Notes: a model not told the origin generated them from the letters alone. Shown: positions 19,801-28,138, counted from the first letter of the stretch. The stretch: DNA of 55,291 bases from Streptomyces sp. NWU339 (GCF_003143855.1 NZ_QFRK01000049.1:1-55291); one strand, 5' to 3'. Numbers and translations: made by a program.

Positions 19801-20609
19801 GCGGTGTGCCGTCCGGCGTAGCGCAGTGCACGCTTTCCGGTGAACCCGGCGCCCGACTTCGCCGTCGGGGAGCCGCTCGGGCCGCGGTCGACCAGCGAGA
19901 GCATGTCCTGCGGGACGGGCGCCTCGCTGTCGCCGGTGGAGAACTGGACGTCGGCCAGCTGGAGGATGCCGCCGCTCTGGTTCTTGGTGAACTCGATGCG
20001 GAAGTGCCGGTACTCGGCGACGGCGGAGGCTTCGAGGGCGTAGATCTTCGTCTGGAACCGCTCCGGGAAGGACTCACCCGAACGGGTGTCGAGAGTCTTC
20101 CAGTCCTCGCCGTCGGCCGAACCCTTCAAGGTCCAGTCCCGCGGGTCGCGTTCGGCGTGGTCGTTGGCCGAGGTGAGGGCGTAACGGACGGCCCGCACCG
20201 GCTTGTCCAGGTCGAACTCCGCCCAGCCGGTGGACTCGAAGGCCAGCCATTTGGTGCTCGGCTCACCGTCGACCAGGTTCTCCTTCACCTCCCCGCCGCC
20301 GGTGTTCTCCGCGCTGGCGCGCACCTCCGTGACATGGTCGGTGACATTGCCCGGAATGCCGCTGCTGTAGCCGCCGTCGACGCCCGAGGCGCGCTTCTCG
20401 CCGCCCGGTGCGGTGTCGACCGTGTTCAGCCAGTCGGGGGCGGGCTCCCCCGGCTCGAACGACGAAGCGAACTCCCGGTCGGCCTTGGCCGGGGCCCCGG
20501 GCAGGGCGACCGCGACGCCCGGTGAGGCCGCGGCCACGGCGAAGGCGGTCGTCGCGACGACCGCCGGACCCCATCTGAGCCGAACTCTGTGCCGAACTCC
20601 GTGCTGCAT
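16794..20609 (-). CDS. secreted GH92 alpha-mannosidase with N- and C-terminal discoidin-like domains
   Basis: Large exported glycosidase of 1271 residues. A signal peptide occupies the first ~35 residues. An F5/8-type (discoidin) module follows at about 80-235, the GH92 core at about 430-1110, and a second discoidin-like module at the C-terminus. The GH92 signature GDEDNGEQSAWYLFSSLGFYP lies at about 1038-1058; its acidic pair is the expected base and calcium-site region. The conserved Glu of ALEGYLNDYG (about 849) fits the general acid. The HxNEPxHH segment of characterised alpha-1,2-mannosidases reads HSNQVAHHA here, so the linkage specificity may differ. GGAGG precedes the ATG and a LacI-type palindrome lies 24 bp upstream. 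Probable role: trimming fungal or plant mannan and glycoprotein glycans. Confidence 0.9.
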   Translation of the reverse strand: MQHGVRHRVRLRWGPAVVATTAFAVAAASPGVAVALPGAPAKADREFASSFEPGEPAPDWLNTVDTAPGGEKRASGVDGGYSSGIPGNVTDHVTEVRASAENTGGGEVKENLVDGEPSTKWLAFESTGWAEFDLDKPVRAVRYALTSANDHAERDPRDWTLKGSADGEDWKTLDTRSGESFPERFQTKIYALEASAVAEYRHFRIEFTKNQSGGILQLADVQFSTGDSEAPVPQDMLSLVDRGPSGSPTAKSGAGFTGKRALRYAGRHTADGRAYSYNKVFDVDVAVGRDTRLAYRVFPSMADGDLDYDATHVSVDLAFTDGTYLSDLRATDQHGFPLTPRGQGSSKVLYVNQWNNVTSRIGSVAAGKTVDRILVAYDSPKGPAKFRGWLDDISLTTVKPERPKAHLSDYAVTTRGTNSSGGFSRGNNFPATAVPHGFNFWTPVTNAGSLSWLYDYARGNNADNLPTIQAFSASHEPSPWMGDRQTFQVLPSAASGTPALGREERELAFRHENETARPYYYGVRFENGQKAEIAPADHAAVMRFTYPGDDASVLFDNVTDQAGLTLDKENGTFTGYSDVKSGLSTGATRLFVYGEFDKKVTGGSTSGVKGHLRFDAGKDRTVTLRLATSLISVDQAKDNLRQEIPAGRSFEAVRKSAQRQWDGLLGRVEVEGATPDQLTTLYSSLYRLYLYPNSGFEKVDGTYKYASPFSKMPGPDTPTHTGAKIVEGKVYVNNGFWDTYRTTWPAYSFLTPSKAGELVDGFVQHYKDGGWTSRWSSPGYADLMTGTSSDVAFADAYVKGVDFDAEAAYDAAVKNATVVPPSSGVGRKGMATSPFLGYTGTETHEGLSWALEGYLNDYGIAKMGEALYEKTGDKRYEEESAYFLDRAQEYVNLFDSEAGFFQGKDTKGDWRVESSKYDPRVWGYDYTETNGWGYAFTAPQDSRGLANLYDGRGGLADKLDEYLATPETASPEFVGSYGGVIHEMTEARDVRMGMYGHSNQVAHHALYMYDAAGQPWKTQKNVREVLSRLYTGSEIGQGYHGDEDNGEQSAWYLFSSLGFYPLVMGSGEYAIGSPLFTKATVHLENGRELVVKAPKNSAKNVYVQGLKVNGKRWNSTSLPHSLIAKGGVLEFDMGPRPSTWGTGKDAAPVSITQDGKVPAPRKDVLKGEGALFDDTSATGATVSTVDLPVTGETKAAQYTLTSSDAAEAPTGWVLQGSSDGRTWKDLDERADESFRWDRQTRAFSVDRPKAYGHYRLVLTDESALTEVELLS

Positions 20610-20632
20610 GCGCGAGCACCCTCCCTGCGCTG

Positions 20633-20644
20633 GACAACGTTGTC
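20633..20644. promoter_or_regulatory. LacI-family operator candidate upstream of GH92 gene
   Basis: GACAACGTTGTC is a perfect 12-bp palindrome with the central CpG typical of LacI/PurR-family operators. It lies 24 bp upstream of the mannosidase start codon. The cognate repressor is not encoded in this window. Confidence 0.6.
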
Positions 20645-20834
20645 AGAATTGCTGCGCAAGCACCAGTAGTGGGCCAAGTGGCGAATGGTGTCAAGGGTGT
20701 TGGCTGCGGCGTTCGCGTCCGGGGGCAGGGATTCTTCCGCCGCGGAACGTGACGACCGCTCGTTTTTCCGCCAGGTCTCAACTCGGAAAAGACCGGTGGT
20801 GAACCTTGTGTTCGATCTTGCTCCGTCGGAGGGA

Positions 20835-20850
20835 AGTGGACTATACCTGT
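20835..20850. promoter_or_regulatory. dre-like site (candidate DasR operator) upstream of ngcE
   Basis: AGTGGACTATACCTGT agrees with the dre consensus ASTGGTCTAGACCAST at 13 of 16 positions. DasR is the GntR-family GlcNAc-responsive repressor of streptomycetes and controls chitin and GlcNAc uptake genes, which fits the ngcEFG operon starting 165 bp downstream. Confidence 0.55.
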
Positions 20851-21014
20851 CGGCACTCCGGGGCATCCTCACAGCACCTCGAACAGCAGACGTCCCGTAC
20901 CACTGGTGCCACCGGCACCGGCCGCACTTCCTGCACGACCCAGCTTGACCCGAACGCGGTGCCGGGAAGGATCCGGTTCACCGCCTGAGTCCTGGAGAAG
21001 GCGAGGACTTGAGC

Positions 21015-22511
21015 ATGGGATCCACTTCCGCCGAGAACGACGGCACCCGTGACCACGGCACGCGTACCCACGGCACTTTCGGCCACCACAGCACCGGAGT
21101 CGGCCGCCGCGACCTGATCAAGCGGTCCGCGGCGCTCGGCCTGATCTCCGTACCCGCGATGGGTTTCCTGTCCGCGTGCGCCAGCGGCGGCGGGGAGGAC
21201 CAGGACAAGGCCAAGGCGGGCAAGAAGACCGAGCAGAACCCGCTCGGCGTCAACGACACCGCGCAGATGGAGTTCGTCCTGTTCGACGGCGGTTTCGGCA
21301 AGGAGTACGCCGAGGACGCGGTCAAGGTCTACGAGAAGGCATTCTCCGGGGCGACGGTCAAGTTCTCCGCCACCCAGAAGATCCAGTCCACCCTGCAGCC
21401 GCGGTTCAACCAGGGCAACCCGCCCGACCTCATCGACAACTCCGGTGCCGAACAGATGGACATGGGCGTCCTGGTCGGCAAGAAGCAGCTCGCCGACCTC
21501 ACCCCGCTGCTGGACGCCCCCTCCTACGACGACCCGGCCAAGAAGGTCCGCGACACGCTGCGCCCCGGCATCGTGGAGATGGGCCAGTTCGACGGCGAGC
21601 AGGTCTGGATCCTGTACTACGCCTACACGGTCTACGGCGTCTGGTACTCGCAGAAGGCCCTGGACTCGCTCGACGAGCAGTACCCCGAGACCTGGGACCA
21701 GATGCTCGCGGTCTGCGCGAAGGCCAAGAAGAAGGGCATGGCGGGCTGGACGTACGCGGGCAAGTACCCGTACTACGTCCCCTTCTCGCTCTACCCGATG
21801 ATCGGCAAGGTCGGCGGGCGCGAGGTGCTCGACGCCATCGACAACCTGGAGCCGAACGCCTGGAAGCACCCCGCCGTCAAGGCGTGCTTCGAGGCCTACT
21901 ACGAGCTCCAGCAGAAGGGCTACGTCCTCAAGGGCACCCCGGGCCTGGACCACGTCCAGTCGCAGACCGCCTGGGCCCAGGGCAAGGCGCTGTTCATCCC
22001 GAACGGCTCCTGGGTGGAGAACGAGTCGGCGAAGGTCATCCCCGCCGACTTCGACCTGGCCGTCTCCGCGCCCACCGGACTCGACTCCTCCGACAAGCTG
22101 CCCTTCGGCACCATCTGGGCCTCCGGCGGCGAGCCCTTCGTGGTGCCGGCCAAGGCGAAGAACGGCGCCGGCGGCATGGAGCAGATGCGCATCATGCTCA
22201 GCGAGGCGTCCTCGAAGAACTTCACCAGCAAGGTGAAGTCGCTGACCGCGTACAACGGCGGCACCGACGGCATCGAACTCACCCCGGGCCTGAAGGCCGG
22301 TGTCGCCGCGCTCGACAAGGCCGGCGAGAACGTGGTGAACCCGCGCATCCAGGACTGGTACGTGCAGCTCCAGAAGGAGAAGATCGGCGTCTCCGGGCTC
22401 GGCGAGATGATGGCCGGCCGCGCGACCCCGGCCGAGACCATCAAGAAGATCCAGGGCTTCGCCGACGCGGCGGCCAAGGACTCGTCGATCAAGCACTACA
22501 AGCACCAGTGA
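21015..22511 (+). CDS. ngcE: ABC transporter substrate-binding lipoprotein, GlcNAc/chitobiose type
   Basis: Extracellular binding protein of 498 residues. The N-terminus has a Tat-type motif (GRRDLIKRS, Arg31-Arg32) followed by a hydrophobic stretch and the lipobox LSAC with C55, so it is a Tat-exported lipoprotein. The mature part is a family-1 solute-binding fold and resembles NgcE, which binds GlcNAc and N,N'-diacetylchitobiose in Streptomyces. ATG 21015 was chosen with GCGAGG 8 bp upstream; a TTG at 21009 is also possible. It heads ngcEFG with no ATPase gene, which fits sharing of the MsiK ATPase, as known for streptomycete oligosaccharide importers. Confidence 0.88.
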   Translation: MGSTSAENDGTRDHGTRTHGTFGHHSTGVGRRDLIKRSAALGLISVPAMGFLSACASGGGEDQDKAKAGKKTEQNPLGVNDTAQMEFVLFDGGFGKEYAEDAVKVYEKAFSGATVKFSATQKIQSTLQPRFNQGNPPDLIDNSGAEQMDMGVLVGKKQLADLTPLLDAPSYDDPAKKVRDTLRPGIVEMGQFDGEQVWILYYAYTVYGVWYSQKALDSLDEQYPETWDQMLAVCAKAKKKGMAGWTYAGKYPYYVPFSLYPMIGKVGGREVLDAIDNLEPNAWKHPAVKACFEAYYELQQKGYVLKGTPGLDHVQSQTAWAQGKALFIPNGSWVENESAKVIPADFDLAVSAPTGLDSSDKLPFGTIWASGGEPFVVPAKAKNGAGGMEQMRIMLSEASSKNFTSKVKSLTAYNGGTDGIELTPGLKAGVAALDKAGENVVNPRIQDWYVQLQKEKIGVSGLGEMMAGRATPAETIKKIQGFADAAAKDSSIKHYKHQ

Positions 22512-22519
22512 GAATCCGT

Positions 22520-22562
22520 CGCCAGGGCCTGACCGGCACCCCGTGCCGGGCCGGCCCTGGCG
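22520..22562 (+). terminator. intercistronic stem-loop between ngcE and ngcF
   Basis: Outer stem 22520-22529 with 22553-22562 (CGCCAGGGCC/GGCCCTGGCG) and inner stem 22533-22539 with 22543-22549 (CCGGCAC/GTGCCGG). The structure sits just after the binding-protein gene. It can act as an attenuator and 3' stabiliser, giving more binding protein than permease. Confidence 0.7.
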
Positions 22563-22592
22563 GCGCCCGCGCGCAGAACGGGGTCACCAGCA

Positions 22593-23519
22593 ATGCAGCA
22601 CGGCAAGTACCGGTTCATCGTGGGGTTCCTGGCGGTTCCCCTGGGGCTGTACGCGCTCTTCGTCGTCTGGCCGTTCATCCAGTCGATCTACTACTCGTTC
22701 ACGGACTGGACCGGTCTGAGCCCCGATTTCACGATGGTGGGGTTCGACAACTACGCACGCATGCTGGACGACGAGATCTTCTGGAAGTCGTTGCAGCACA
22801 GTCTGCTGTTCGCCCTGCTGGTACCGGTGGTGACGATCGGTCTGGCGCTGTTCCTCTCCTTCATGATCAACGTGGGCGGCCGGCGGCGCCGCGGCGGACC
22901 GGTGATCTCCGGGGTCCGAGGCTCCGCGTTCTACAAGATCGTCTACTTCTTCCCGCAGGTCCTGTCGATCGCGATCGTCGCCCTGCTGTTCGCGTTCGCG
23001 TACAACCCGGACAGCGGTGCGATCAACTCCTTCCTGCGGGCGGTCGGGCTCGACGACGTCCAGCCGCTCTGGCTGGGCGATCCGGACCTCGCCCTGTGGG
23101 CCGTCATGGCGGTGATCGTCTGGTCCACGGTCGGCTTCTTCGTGGTCCTCTTCTCCGCCGGTATGGCGTCCATCCCGATGGACCTCTACGAGGCGGCGCT
23201 GCTCGACGGCGCCAACCGGATCACCACCTTCTTCCGCATCACCCTGCCGCTGCTGTGGGACACCGTGCAGTCCGGCTGGGTCTACATGGGCATCCTCGCC
23301 CTGGGCGCCGAATCGTTCGCGGTCGTGCACATCATGACGACCGGGCCCGGCGGTCCCGACTACTCGACCACCGTCATGGTCCTGTACGTGTACCAGAAGG
23401 CGTTCCGTGACGGTCAGGCCGCCTACGCCACCACCATCGGTGTCGCCCTGCTCGTCGTCACGCTGGCCTTCGCCGCCGTCGTGATGAAGCTGGGGCGGCG
23501 CGAGCGGCTGGAGTACTGA
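22593..23519 (+). CDS. ngcF: ABC transporter permease NgcF
   Basis: Inner-membrane permease of 308 residues, MalF type, with about six membrane segments. The EAA loop that contacts the ATPase is visible as YEAALLDGANRITTFFRITL. It is followed three bases later by ngcG and forms the translocation pore with it for GlcNAc or chitobiose. No large periplasmic insertion of the E. coli MalF kind is present, as usual in actinobacteria. Confidence 0.9.
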   Translation: MQHGKYRFIVGFLAVPLGLYALFVVWPFIQSIYYSFTDWTGLSPDFTMVGFDNYARMLDDEIFWKSLQHSLLFALLVPVVTIGLALFLSFMINVGGRRRRGGPVISGVRGSAFYKIVYFFPQVLSIAIVALLFAFAYNPDSGAINSFLRAVGLDDVQPLWLGDPDLALWAVMAVIVWSTVGFFVVLFSAGMASIPMDLYEAALLDGANRITTFFRITLPLLWDTVQSGWVYMGILALGAESFAVVHIMTTGPGGPDYSTTVMVLYVYQKAFRDGQAAYATTIGVALLVVTLAFAAVVMKLGRRERLEY

Positions 23520-23522
23520 TCC

Positions 23523-24446
23523 ATGAAGACGACCGAGACCCCCGCCCCGGTACCGGCCGAGTCCGGTGCCACCGTCACCAAGGCCGACAGCCCCGGCGGC
23601 GCGCCCCCCAGGGAGGAGAAGACGGGCGGCGTCCTCAACGTCTTCTCCCACGGCATCCTCGTGATCTGGGCGATCATGGTGGCCCTGCCGCTGGTGTGGG
23701 CGGTGATGACGTCCTTCAAGGACGACGCCTCCATCTTCGGCTCGCCCTGGTCGCTGCCGGACAAGCTCCACTTCGAGAACTGGTCGCGGGCCTGGACCCA
23801 GGCCCATATGAGCGAGTACTTCCTCAACACCGTCCTGGTGGTGGGCGGTTCACTCATCGGCACGCTGGTGCTCGGCTCGATGGCCGCCTATGTGCTGGCC
23901 CGCTTCGAGTTCCCGGGCAACCGGTTCATCTACTACCTGTTCATCGGCGGCATGAGCTTCCCGATCATGCTCGCCCTGGTCCCGCTGTTCTACGTCGTCA
24001 ACAACATGGGCCTGCTGAACACGATCCACGGGCTGATCCTGGTCTACATCGCGTACTCGCTGCCGTTCACGGTGTTCTTCCTGACCGCGTTCTTCCGGAC
24101 CCTGCCCAGCACCGTGGCGGAGGCCGCGTTCGTGGACGGGGCCTCGCACACCAGGACGTTCTTCCAGATCATGCTCCCGATGGCCAAGCCGGGCCTGATC
24201 AGCGTGGGCATCTTCAACTTCCTGGGCCAGTGGAACCAGTACATGCTGCCCACCGTGCTCAACACCGACGAGGACAAGCACGTCCTCACCCAGGGCCTGG
24301 TGCAACTGGCCGTCAGCCAGGGCTACAAGGGGGACTGGTCCGGCCTCTTCGCCGGCCTCGTGATGGCGATGCTCCCGGTGCTCGCCGCGTACGTCGTCTT
24401 CCAGCGCCAGGTCGTGCAGGGCCTCACCGCGGGCGCCCTGAAATGA
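23523..24446 (+). CDS. ngcG: ABC transporter permease NgcG
   Basis: Second permease of the pair, 307 residues, MalG type, with six membrane segments after a cytoplasmic N-terminal tail of about 35 residues rich in Pro, Ala and Glu. Its EAA loop reads AEAAFVDGASHTRTFFQIMLP. It ends the ngcEFG operon; a hairpin follows at 24534. Confidence 0.9.
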   Translation: MKTTETPAPVPAESGATVTKADSPGGAPPREEKTGGVLNVFSHGILVIWAIMVALPLVWAVMTSFKDDASIFGSPWSLPDKLHFENWSRAWTQAHMSEYFLNTVLVVGGSLIGTLVLGSMAAYVLARFEFPGNRFIYYLFIGGMSFPIMLALVPLFYVVNNMGLLNTIHGLILVYIAYSLPFTVFFLTAFFRTLPSTVAEAAFVDGASHTRTFFQIMLPMAKPGLISVGIFNFLGQWNQYMLPTVLNTDEDKHVLTQGLVQLAVSQGYKGDWSGLFAGLVMAMLPVLAAYVVFQRQVVQGLTAGALK

Positions 24447-24533
24447 CGTTCCGGGTCCTTCCGGGGCAGCCCTGCGGACGCCTCGGGGAGCGCCCCCGGG
24501 GACCCTCTGAAGTCACCCTCTGAATTTGCTCAC

Positions 24534-24569
24534 GCACCCGCCGTACCCGTCCCTGGGAGCGGCGGGTGC
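24534..24569 (+). terminator. ngcEFG terminator hairpin
   Basis: GCACCCGCCG (24534-24543) pairs perfectly with CGGCGGGTGC (24560-24569) across a 16-base loop. It lies about 90 bp after the ngcG stop and before the upstream region of the ROK regulator. Confidence 0.6.
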
Positions 24570-24699
24570 CGGCGTGTGCAAGTACTCGGAAACGGTTCAA
24601 CCTCTTGACGGGAGGCGACCGGAACAGCTCATCTTAGAGTTCACTAGTTGGACACGGAATGGGGCCTCATCGAAGCGGCCCCGCGCGCAGGAGGTCGTC

Positions 24700-25911
24700 G
24701 TGGAGACTCCGGGGTCGCAGTCGTCGCTGCACCGAGCCAATCTGGAACGGGTCGTTCGAGCGGTACGGCTGGCCGGCTCCCTCACCCAGGCCGAGATCGC
24801 GAGGACGACGGGCCTGTCCGCGGCGACGGTGTCCAATATCGTCCGGGAACTGAGGGAAGGCGGGACGGTCGAGGTCACGCCCACTTCGGCGGGCGGCCGC
24901 CGGGCCCGCAGCGTCTCGCTCAGCGGGGACGCCGGGATCGTCATAGGGGTGGACTTCGGGCACGCCCATCTGCGGGTGGCCATCGGGAACCTCGCCCACC
25001 AGGTGCTGGCCGAGGAGTCCGAGCCACTGGACGTGGACGCCTCCTCGACGCAGGGCTTCGACCGGGCGGAGCAGCTGGTCAGCCGGCTGATCGAGGCGAC
25101 CGGGGTGGACCGTGCCAAGGTCGCCGGGGTCGGCCTCGGCGTACCCGGTCCGATCGACGTGGAGTCCGGCACCCTGGGCTCGACCGCGATCCTGCCCGGC
25201 TGGACCGGCACCAAGCCCGCCGAGGAGCTGCGGGGGCGGCTCGGCGTGCCCGTGCACGTGGACAACGACGCGAACCTCGGCGCCCTCGGCGAGATGGTCT
25301 GGGGCAGCGGCCGGGGCGTGCGCGACCTCGCGTACATCAAGGTCGCCAGCGGTGTCGGCGCCGGACTGGTGATCAGCGGGAGGATCTACCGCGGACCCGG
25401 CGGCACGGCGGGAGAGATCGGACACATCACGCTCGACGAGTCGGGCCCGGTCTGCCGTTGCGGCAACCGCGGCTGCCTGGAGACGTTCGCGGCGGCCCGC
25501 TATGTGCTTCCGCTGCTCCAGCCCAGCCACGGCGCGGACTTGACGATGGAAGGCGTCGTACGGCTGGCGCGCGAGGGTGATCCCGGCTGCCGTAGGGTGA
25601 TCGCCGACGTCGGTCGTCACATCGGCAGTGGAGTCGCCAATCTCTGCAACCTGTTGAACCCGAGCAGGGTCGTGCTGGGCGGCGACCTCGCCGAGGCCGG
25701 TGAGTTGGTGCTCGCGCCGATAAGGGAGTCCGTCGGCCGCTACGCGATTCCCAGCGCGGCGCGTCAACTCTCCGTTCTCCCCGGGGCACTCGGGGGCCGT
25801 GCGGAGGTGCTGGGCGCGCTCGCCCTCGCGTTGGGTGAAATGGGCGATTCCACCCTGTTGGACGGCACGGCCACCGGGACCCTCACCGCGGCCTCTCCTG
25901 CCTTCACTTAG
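24700..25911 (+). CDS. rok7B7: ROK-family transcriptional regulator (Rok7B7 type)
   Basis: Repressor/ORF/kinase family protein of 403 residues. An N-terminal winged HTH (about 20-65, LTQAEIARTTGLSAATVSNIVREL) precedes a ROK sugar-kinase-like domain with VDFGHAHLRVAIG and the zinc motif CRCGNRGCLE. The GTG at 24700 was chosen because AGGAGG lies five bases upstream; a longer frame to 24526 has no ribosome site. Position between ngcEFG and xylFGH matches Rok7B7 (SCO6008 from memory), a pleiotropic regulator linked to xylose uptake, carbon catabolite control and antibiotic production. Ligand likely a xylose- or GlcNAc-related sugar. Confidence 0.9.
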   Translation: METPGSQSSLHRANLERVVRAVRLAGSLTQAEIARTTGLSAATVSNIVRELREGGTVEVTPTSAGGRRARSVSLSGDAGIVIGVDFGHAHLRVAIGNLAHQVLAEESEPLDVDASSTQGFDRAEQLVSRLIEATGVDRAKVAGVGLGVPGPIDVESGTLGSTAILPGWTGTKPAEELRGRLGVPVHVDNDANLGALGEMVWGSGRGVRDLAYIKVASGVGAGLVISGRIYRGPGGTAGEIGHITLDESGPVCRCGNRGCLETFAAARYVLPLLQPSHGADLTMEGVVRLAREGDPGCRRVIADVGRHIGSGVANLCNLLNPSRVVLGGDLAEAGELVLAPIRESVGRYAIPSAARQLSVLPGALGGRAEVLGALALALGEMGDSTLLDGTATGTLTAASPAFT

Positions 25912-26032
25912 AGAACGGATGGCACCGTTGCCATCTCGTTAAGGATTTACTTCTTGACGTCGCACGTGTGGCCGAGTTGACTTCCAGCCACCTCGGCCGC
26001 ACCGTCGCGGCCTCGTCAGGGAGGTTTCTGAA

Positions 26033-27145
26033 GTGAACACGCGTATGCGTCGTACCGCCGTCGCCATCGCCGCCGGTGCGATGGCCGTCTCTCTCGCCGC
26101 TTGCGGCAGCGCCGCCGAGTCCGGCGACAAGAGCGAAGCGAGCGACTCCGCGGCCAAGAAGGGCGACGCCATCAAGGTCGGCCTGCTCCTGCCGGAGAAC
26201 CAGACCGCGCGGTACGAGAAGTTCGACAAGCCCTTGATCGAGAAGAAGGTCAAGGAGCTCACGAACAACAAGGCCGAGGTCGTCTACGCCAACGCCAAGC
26301 AGGACGCCAGCCTGCAGAACCAGCAGGTCGACACGATGGTGACCAACAAGGTCGACGTGCTGATCCTGGACGCGGTGGACGCCAAGGCCATCGCCGGTTC
26401 GGTGAAGAAGGCCAAGGAGGCCGGCATCCCGGTCGTGGCCTACGACCGCCTGGCCGAGGGCCCGATCGACGCTTACACCTCGTTCGACAACGTGACCGTC
26501 GGCAAGACGCAGGGCGAGGCCCTGCTCGAGGCGCTGGGCGACAAGGCCAAGAAGGGCCAGATCGTCATGATGAACGGCTCCTCCACCGACCCGAACGCCG
26601 CCCAGTTCAAGGAGGGCGCGCACGCCGCCCTCGACGGCAAGGTCAAGGTCGGCCGCGAGTACGACACCAAGGAGTGGAAGCCGGAGAACGCCAACGCCAA
26701 CATGGAGGGCGCCATCTCCGCCCTCGGCAAGGACAAGATCGTCGGTGTCTACTCCGCCAACGACGGCATGGCGGGCGGCATCATCACCGCCCTGAAGGCC
26801 GCCGGCATCAAGGTCCCGGTCACCGGCCAGGACGCCGAACTCGCGGGCGTGCAGCGCATCGTGACGGGTGAGCAGTTCATGAGCGTCTACAAGCCGTACG
26901 CCCCGGAGGCCGAGGCCGCCGCGGAGATGGCCGTCGCGCTCGCCCAGGGCAAGTCGCTCGACTCCGTCGCCAAGGACACGGTCGACAGCCCCACCACCAA
27001 GGGTGTGCCCTCCGTGCTCGTCCCGGTCGTGTCGCTGACCCAGGAGAACATCAACGACACCGTGATCAAGGACGGCGTCTACACCGTCGAGGAGATCTGC
27101 ACGGGCAAGTACAAGGCCGCCTGCGACAAGCTCGGTCTGAAGTAA
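26033..27145 (+). CDS. xylF: D-xylose ABC transporter substrate-binding lipoprotein
   Basis: Binding protein of 370 residues of the periplasmic-binding-protein-like (RbsB/XylF) type. A signal peptide ends in the lipobox LAAC (C24). The body shows KVGLLLPENQTARYEKFD, DVLILDAVDAKAIAG and ANDGMAGGIITALKA, typical of XylF. GGAGG lies upstream of the GTG at 26033. It starts about 120 bp after the ROK regulator on the same strand and leads xylFGH, so Rok7B7 control is expected. Other pentoses are possible ligands. Confidence 0.9.
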   Translation: MNTRMRRTAVAIAAGAMAVSLAACGSAAESGDKSEASDSAAKKGDAIKVGLLLPENQTARYEKFDKPLIEKKVKELTNNKAEVVYANAKQDASLQNQQVDTMVTNKVDVLILDAVDAKAIAGSVKKAKEAGIPVVAYDRLAEGPIDAYTSFDNVTVGKTQGEALLEALGDKAKKGQIVMMNGSSTDPNAAQFKEGAHAALDGKVKVGREYDTKEWKPENANANMEGAISALGKDKIVGVYSANDGMAGGIITALKAAGIKVPVTGQDAELAGVQRIVTGEQFMSVYKPYAPEAEAAAEMAVALAQGKSLDSVAKDTVDSPTTKGVPSVLVPVVSLTQENINDTVIKDGVYTVEEICTGKYKAACDKLGLK

Positions 27146-27168
27146 GCAGTCCCGAAGTCCCATGAGAT

Positions 27169-27261
27169 GTACGGGAGTCCGCACCGGGCTCCCGTACGGG
27201 ACGGACTGCCGCGAACTCCGCCGGCGCCCCGCACACACCAGCCCCGCAAGCTACGCGGGGC
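27169..27261 (+). terminator. two stem-loops between xylF and xylG
   Basis: Stem 1 pairs GTACGGGAG (27169-27177) with CTCCCGTAC (27189-27197). Stem 2 pairs GCCCCGC (27241-27247) with GCGGGGC (27255-27261). They occupy the 210-bp gap after the binding-protein gene and probably attenuate transcription or stabilise xylF mRNA, as between ngcE and ngcF. Confidence 0.6.
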
Positions 27262-27355
27262 GCCGGTCGGAACACCCCGCGGGTGTCCCCCCACCCCCCA
27301 CCCAGTCGTTCTGCACAACCTCCCGCCGGGTCAGGCGGCGAAGGAGATGGTTCAC

Positions 27356-28138
27356 GTGTCCGCTACGCCCGTGCTGGCGTTGCGCGGGGTCTCCAAGCGT
27401 TTCGGTGCCGTCCAGGCGCTCACCGACGTAGAGCTTGAGGTCCGCGCCGGTGAGGTGGTCGCCCTGGTCGGCGACAACGGCGCCGGTAAGTCCACGCTGG
27501 TCAAGACGATCGCCGGCGTGCACCCCATCGATGAGGGCGTCATCGAGTGGGACGGCAAGGCCGTCCAGATCAACAAGCCGCACGACGCCCAGAACCTGGG
27601 CATCGCGACGGTCTACCAGGACCTCGCGCTGTGCGACAACATCGACGTCGTCGGCAACCTCTACCTGGGCCGGGAGATCCGCAAGCGCGGTGTCCTGGAC
27701 GAGGTGGAGATGGAGCGCCGCTCCCGCGAGCTCCTCGACACCCTGTCGATCCGCATCCCCAGCGTCCGGATCCCGATCGCCTCGCTCTCCGGCGGTCAGC
27801 GCCAGGTCGTGGCCATCGCCCGGTCCATGCTCGGTGAGCCCAAGCTGGTGATCCTCGACGAACCGACCGCCGCCCTCGGCGTCGAGCAGACCGCGCAGGT
27901 CCTCGACCTGGTCGAGCGGCTGCGCGAGCGGGGCCACGCGGTCATCCTCATCAGCCACAACATGGCCGACGTCAAGGCCGTCGCGGACAAGGTCGCCGTA
28001 CTGCGCCTCGGGCGCAACAACGGCACCTTCGAGGTCAAGTCGACCTCTCAGGAAGAGATCATCTCCGCCATCACCGGCGCCACGGAGAACGCCGTGACCC
28101 GCCGTGCGGCGCGCACCAATGGGGAGGTCAGCAAGTGA
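27356..28138 (+). CDS. xylG: ABC transporter ATP-binding protein, xylose type (single domain)
   Basis: ATPase of 260 residues with Walker A GDNGAGKST, Q-loop, signature LSGGQ and Walker B LVILDEPTAALG. It has one nucleotide-binding domain, whereas E. coli XylG has two; the half-size form is usual in actinobacteria. The GTG at 27356 was preferred over the ATG at 27347 because AAGGAG directly abuts that ATG but lies nine bases before the GTG. The stop overlaps the xylH start (GTGA). Confidence 0.92.
   Translation: MSATPVLALRGVSKRFGAVQALTDVELEVRAGEVVALVGDNGAGKSTLVKTIAGVHPIDEGVIEWDGKAVQINKPHDAQNLGIATVYQDLALCDNIDVVGNLYLGREIRKRGVLDEVEMERRSRELLDTLSIRIPSVRIPIASLSGGQRQVVAIARSMLGEPKLVILDEPTAALGVEQTAQVLDLVERLRERGHAVILISHNMADVKAVADKVAVLRLGRNNGTFEVKSTSQEEIISAITGATENAVTRRAARTNGEVSK

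Larger units (their letters stand above)
20610..21014. other. divergent regulatory region between GH92 gene and ngcE
   Basis: About 405 bp without a gene. It contains a 12-bp LacI-type palindrome close to the GH92 gene and a dre-like site nearer the ngcE gene. Small open frames in it have no family resemblance or ribosome sites. Confidence 0.6.

Noticed and set aside
16440..20525. 1361-codon plus-strand open frame
   Set aside because: Antisense shadow of the GH92 gene; its translation is repetitive Arg/Gly/Val-rich text with no family resemblance, while the minus strand has a signal peptide and GH92 motifs.
25912..26032. Specific Rok7B7 binding site upstream of xylF
   Set aside because: A TTGACTTCCAG stretch loosely resembles a remembered motif, but neither the consensus nor the match is certain enough to list.
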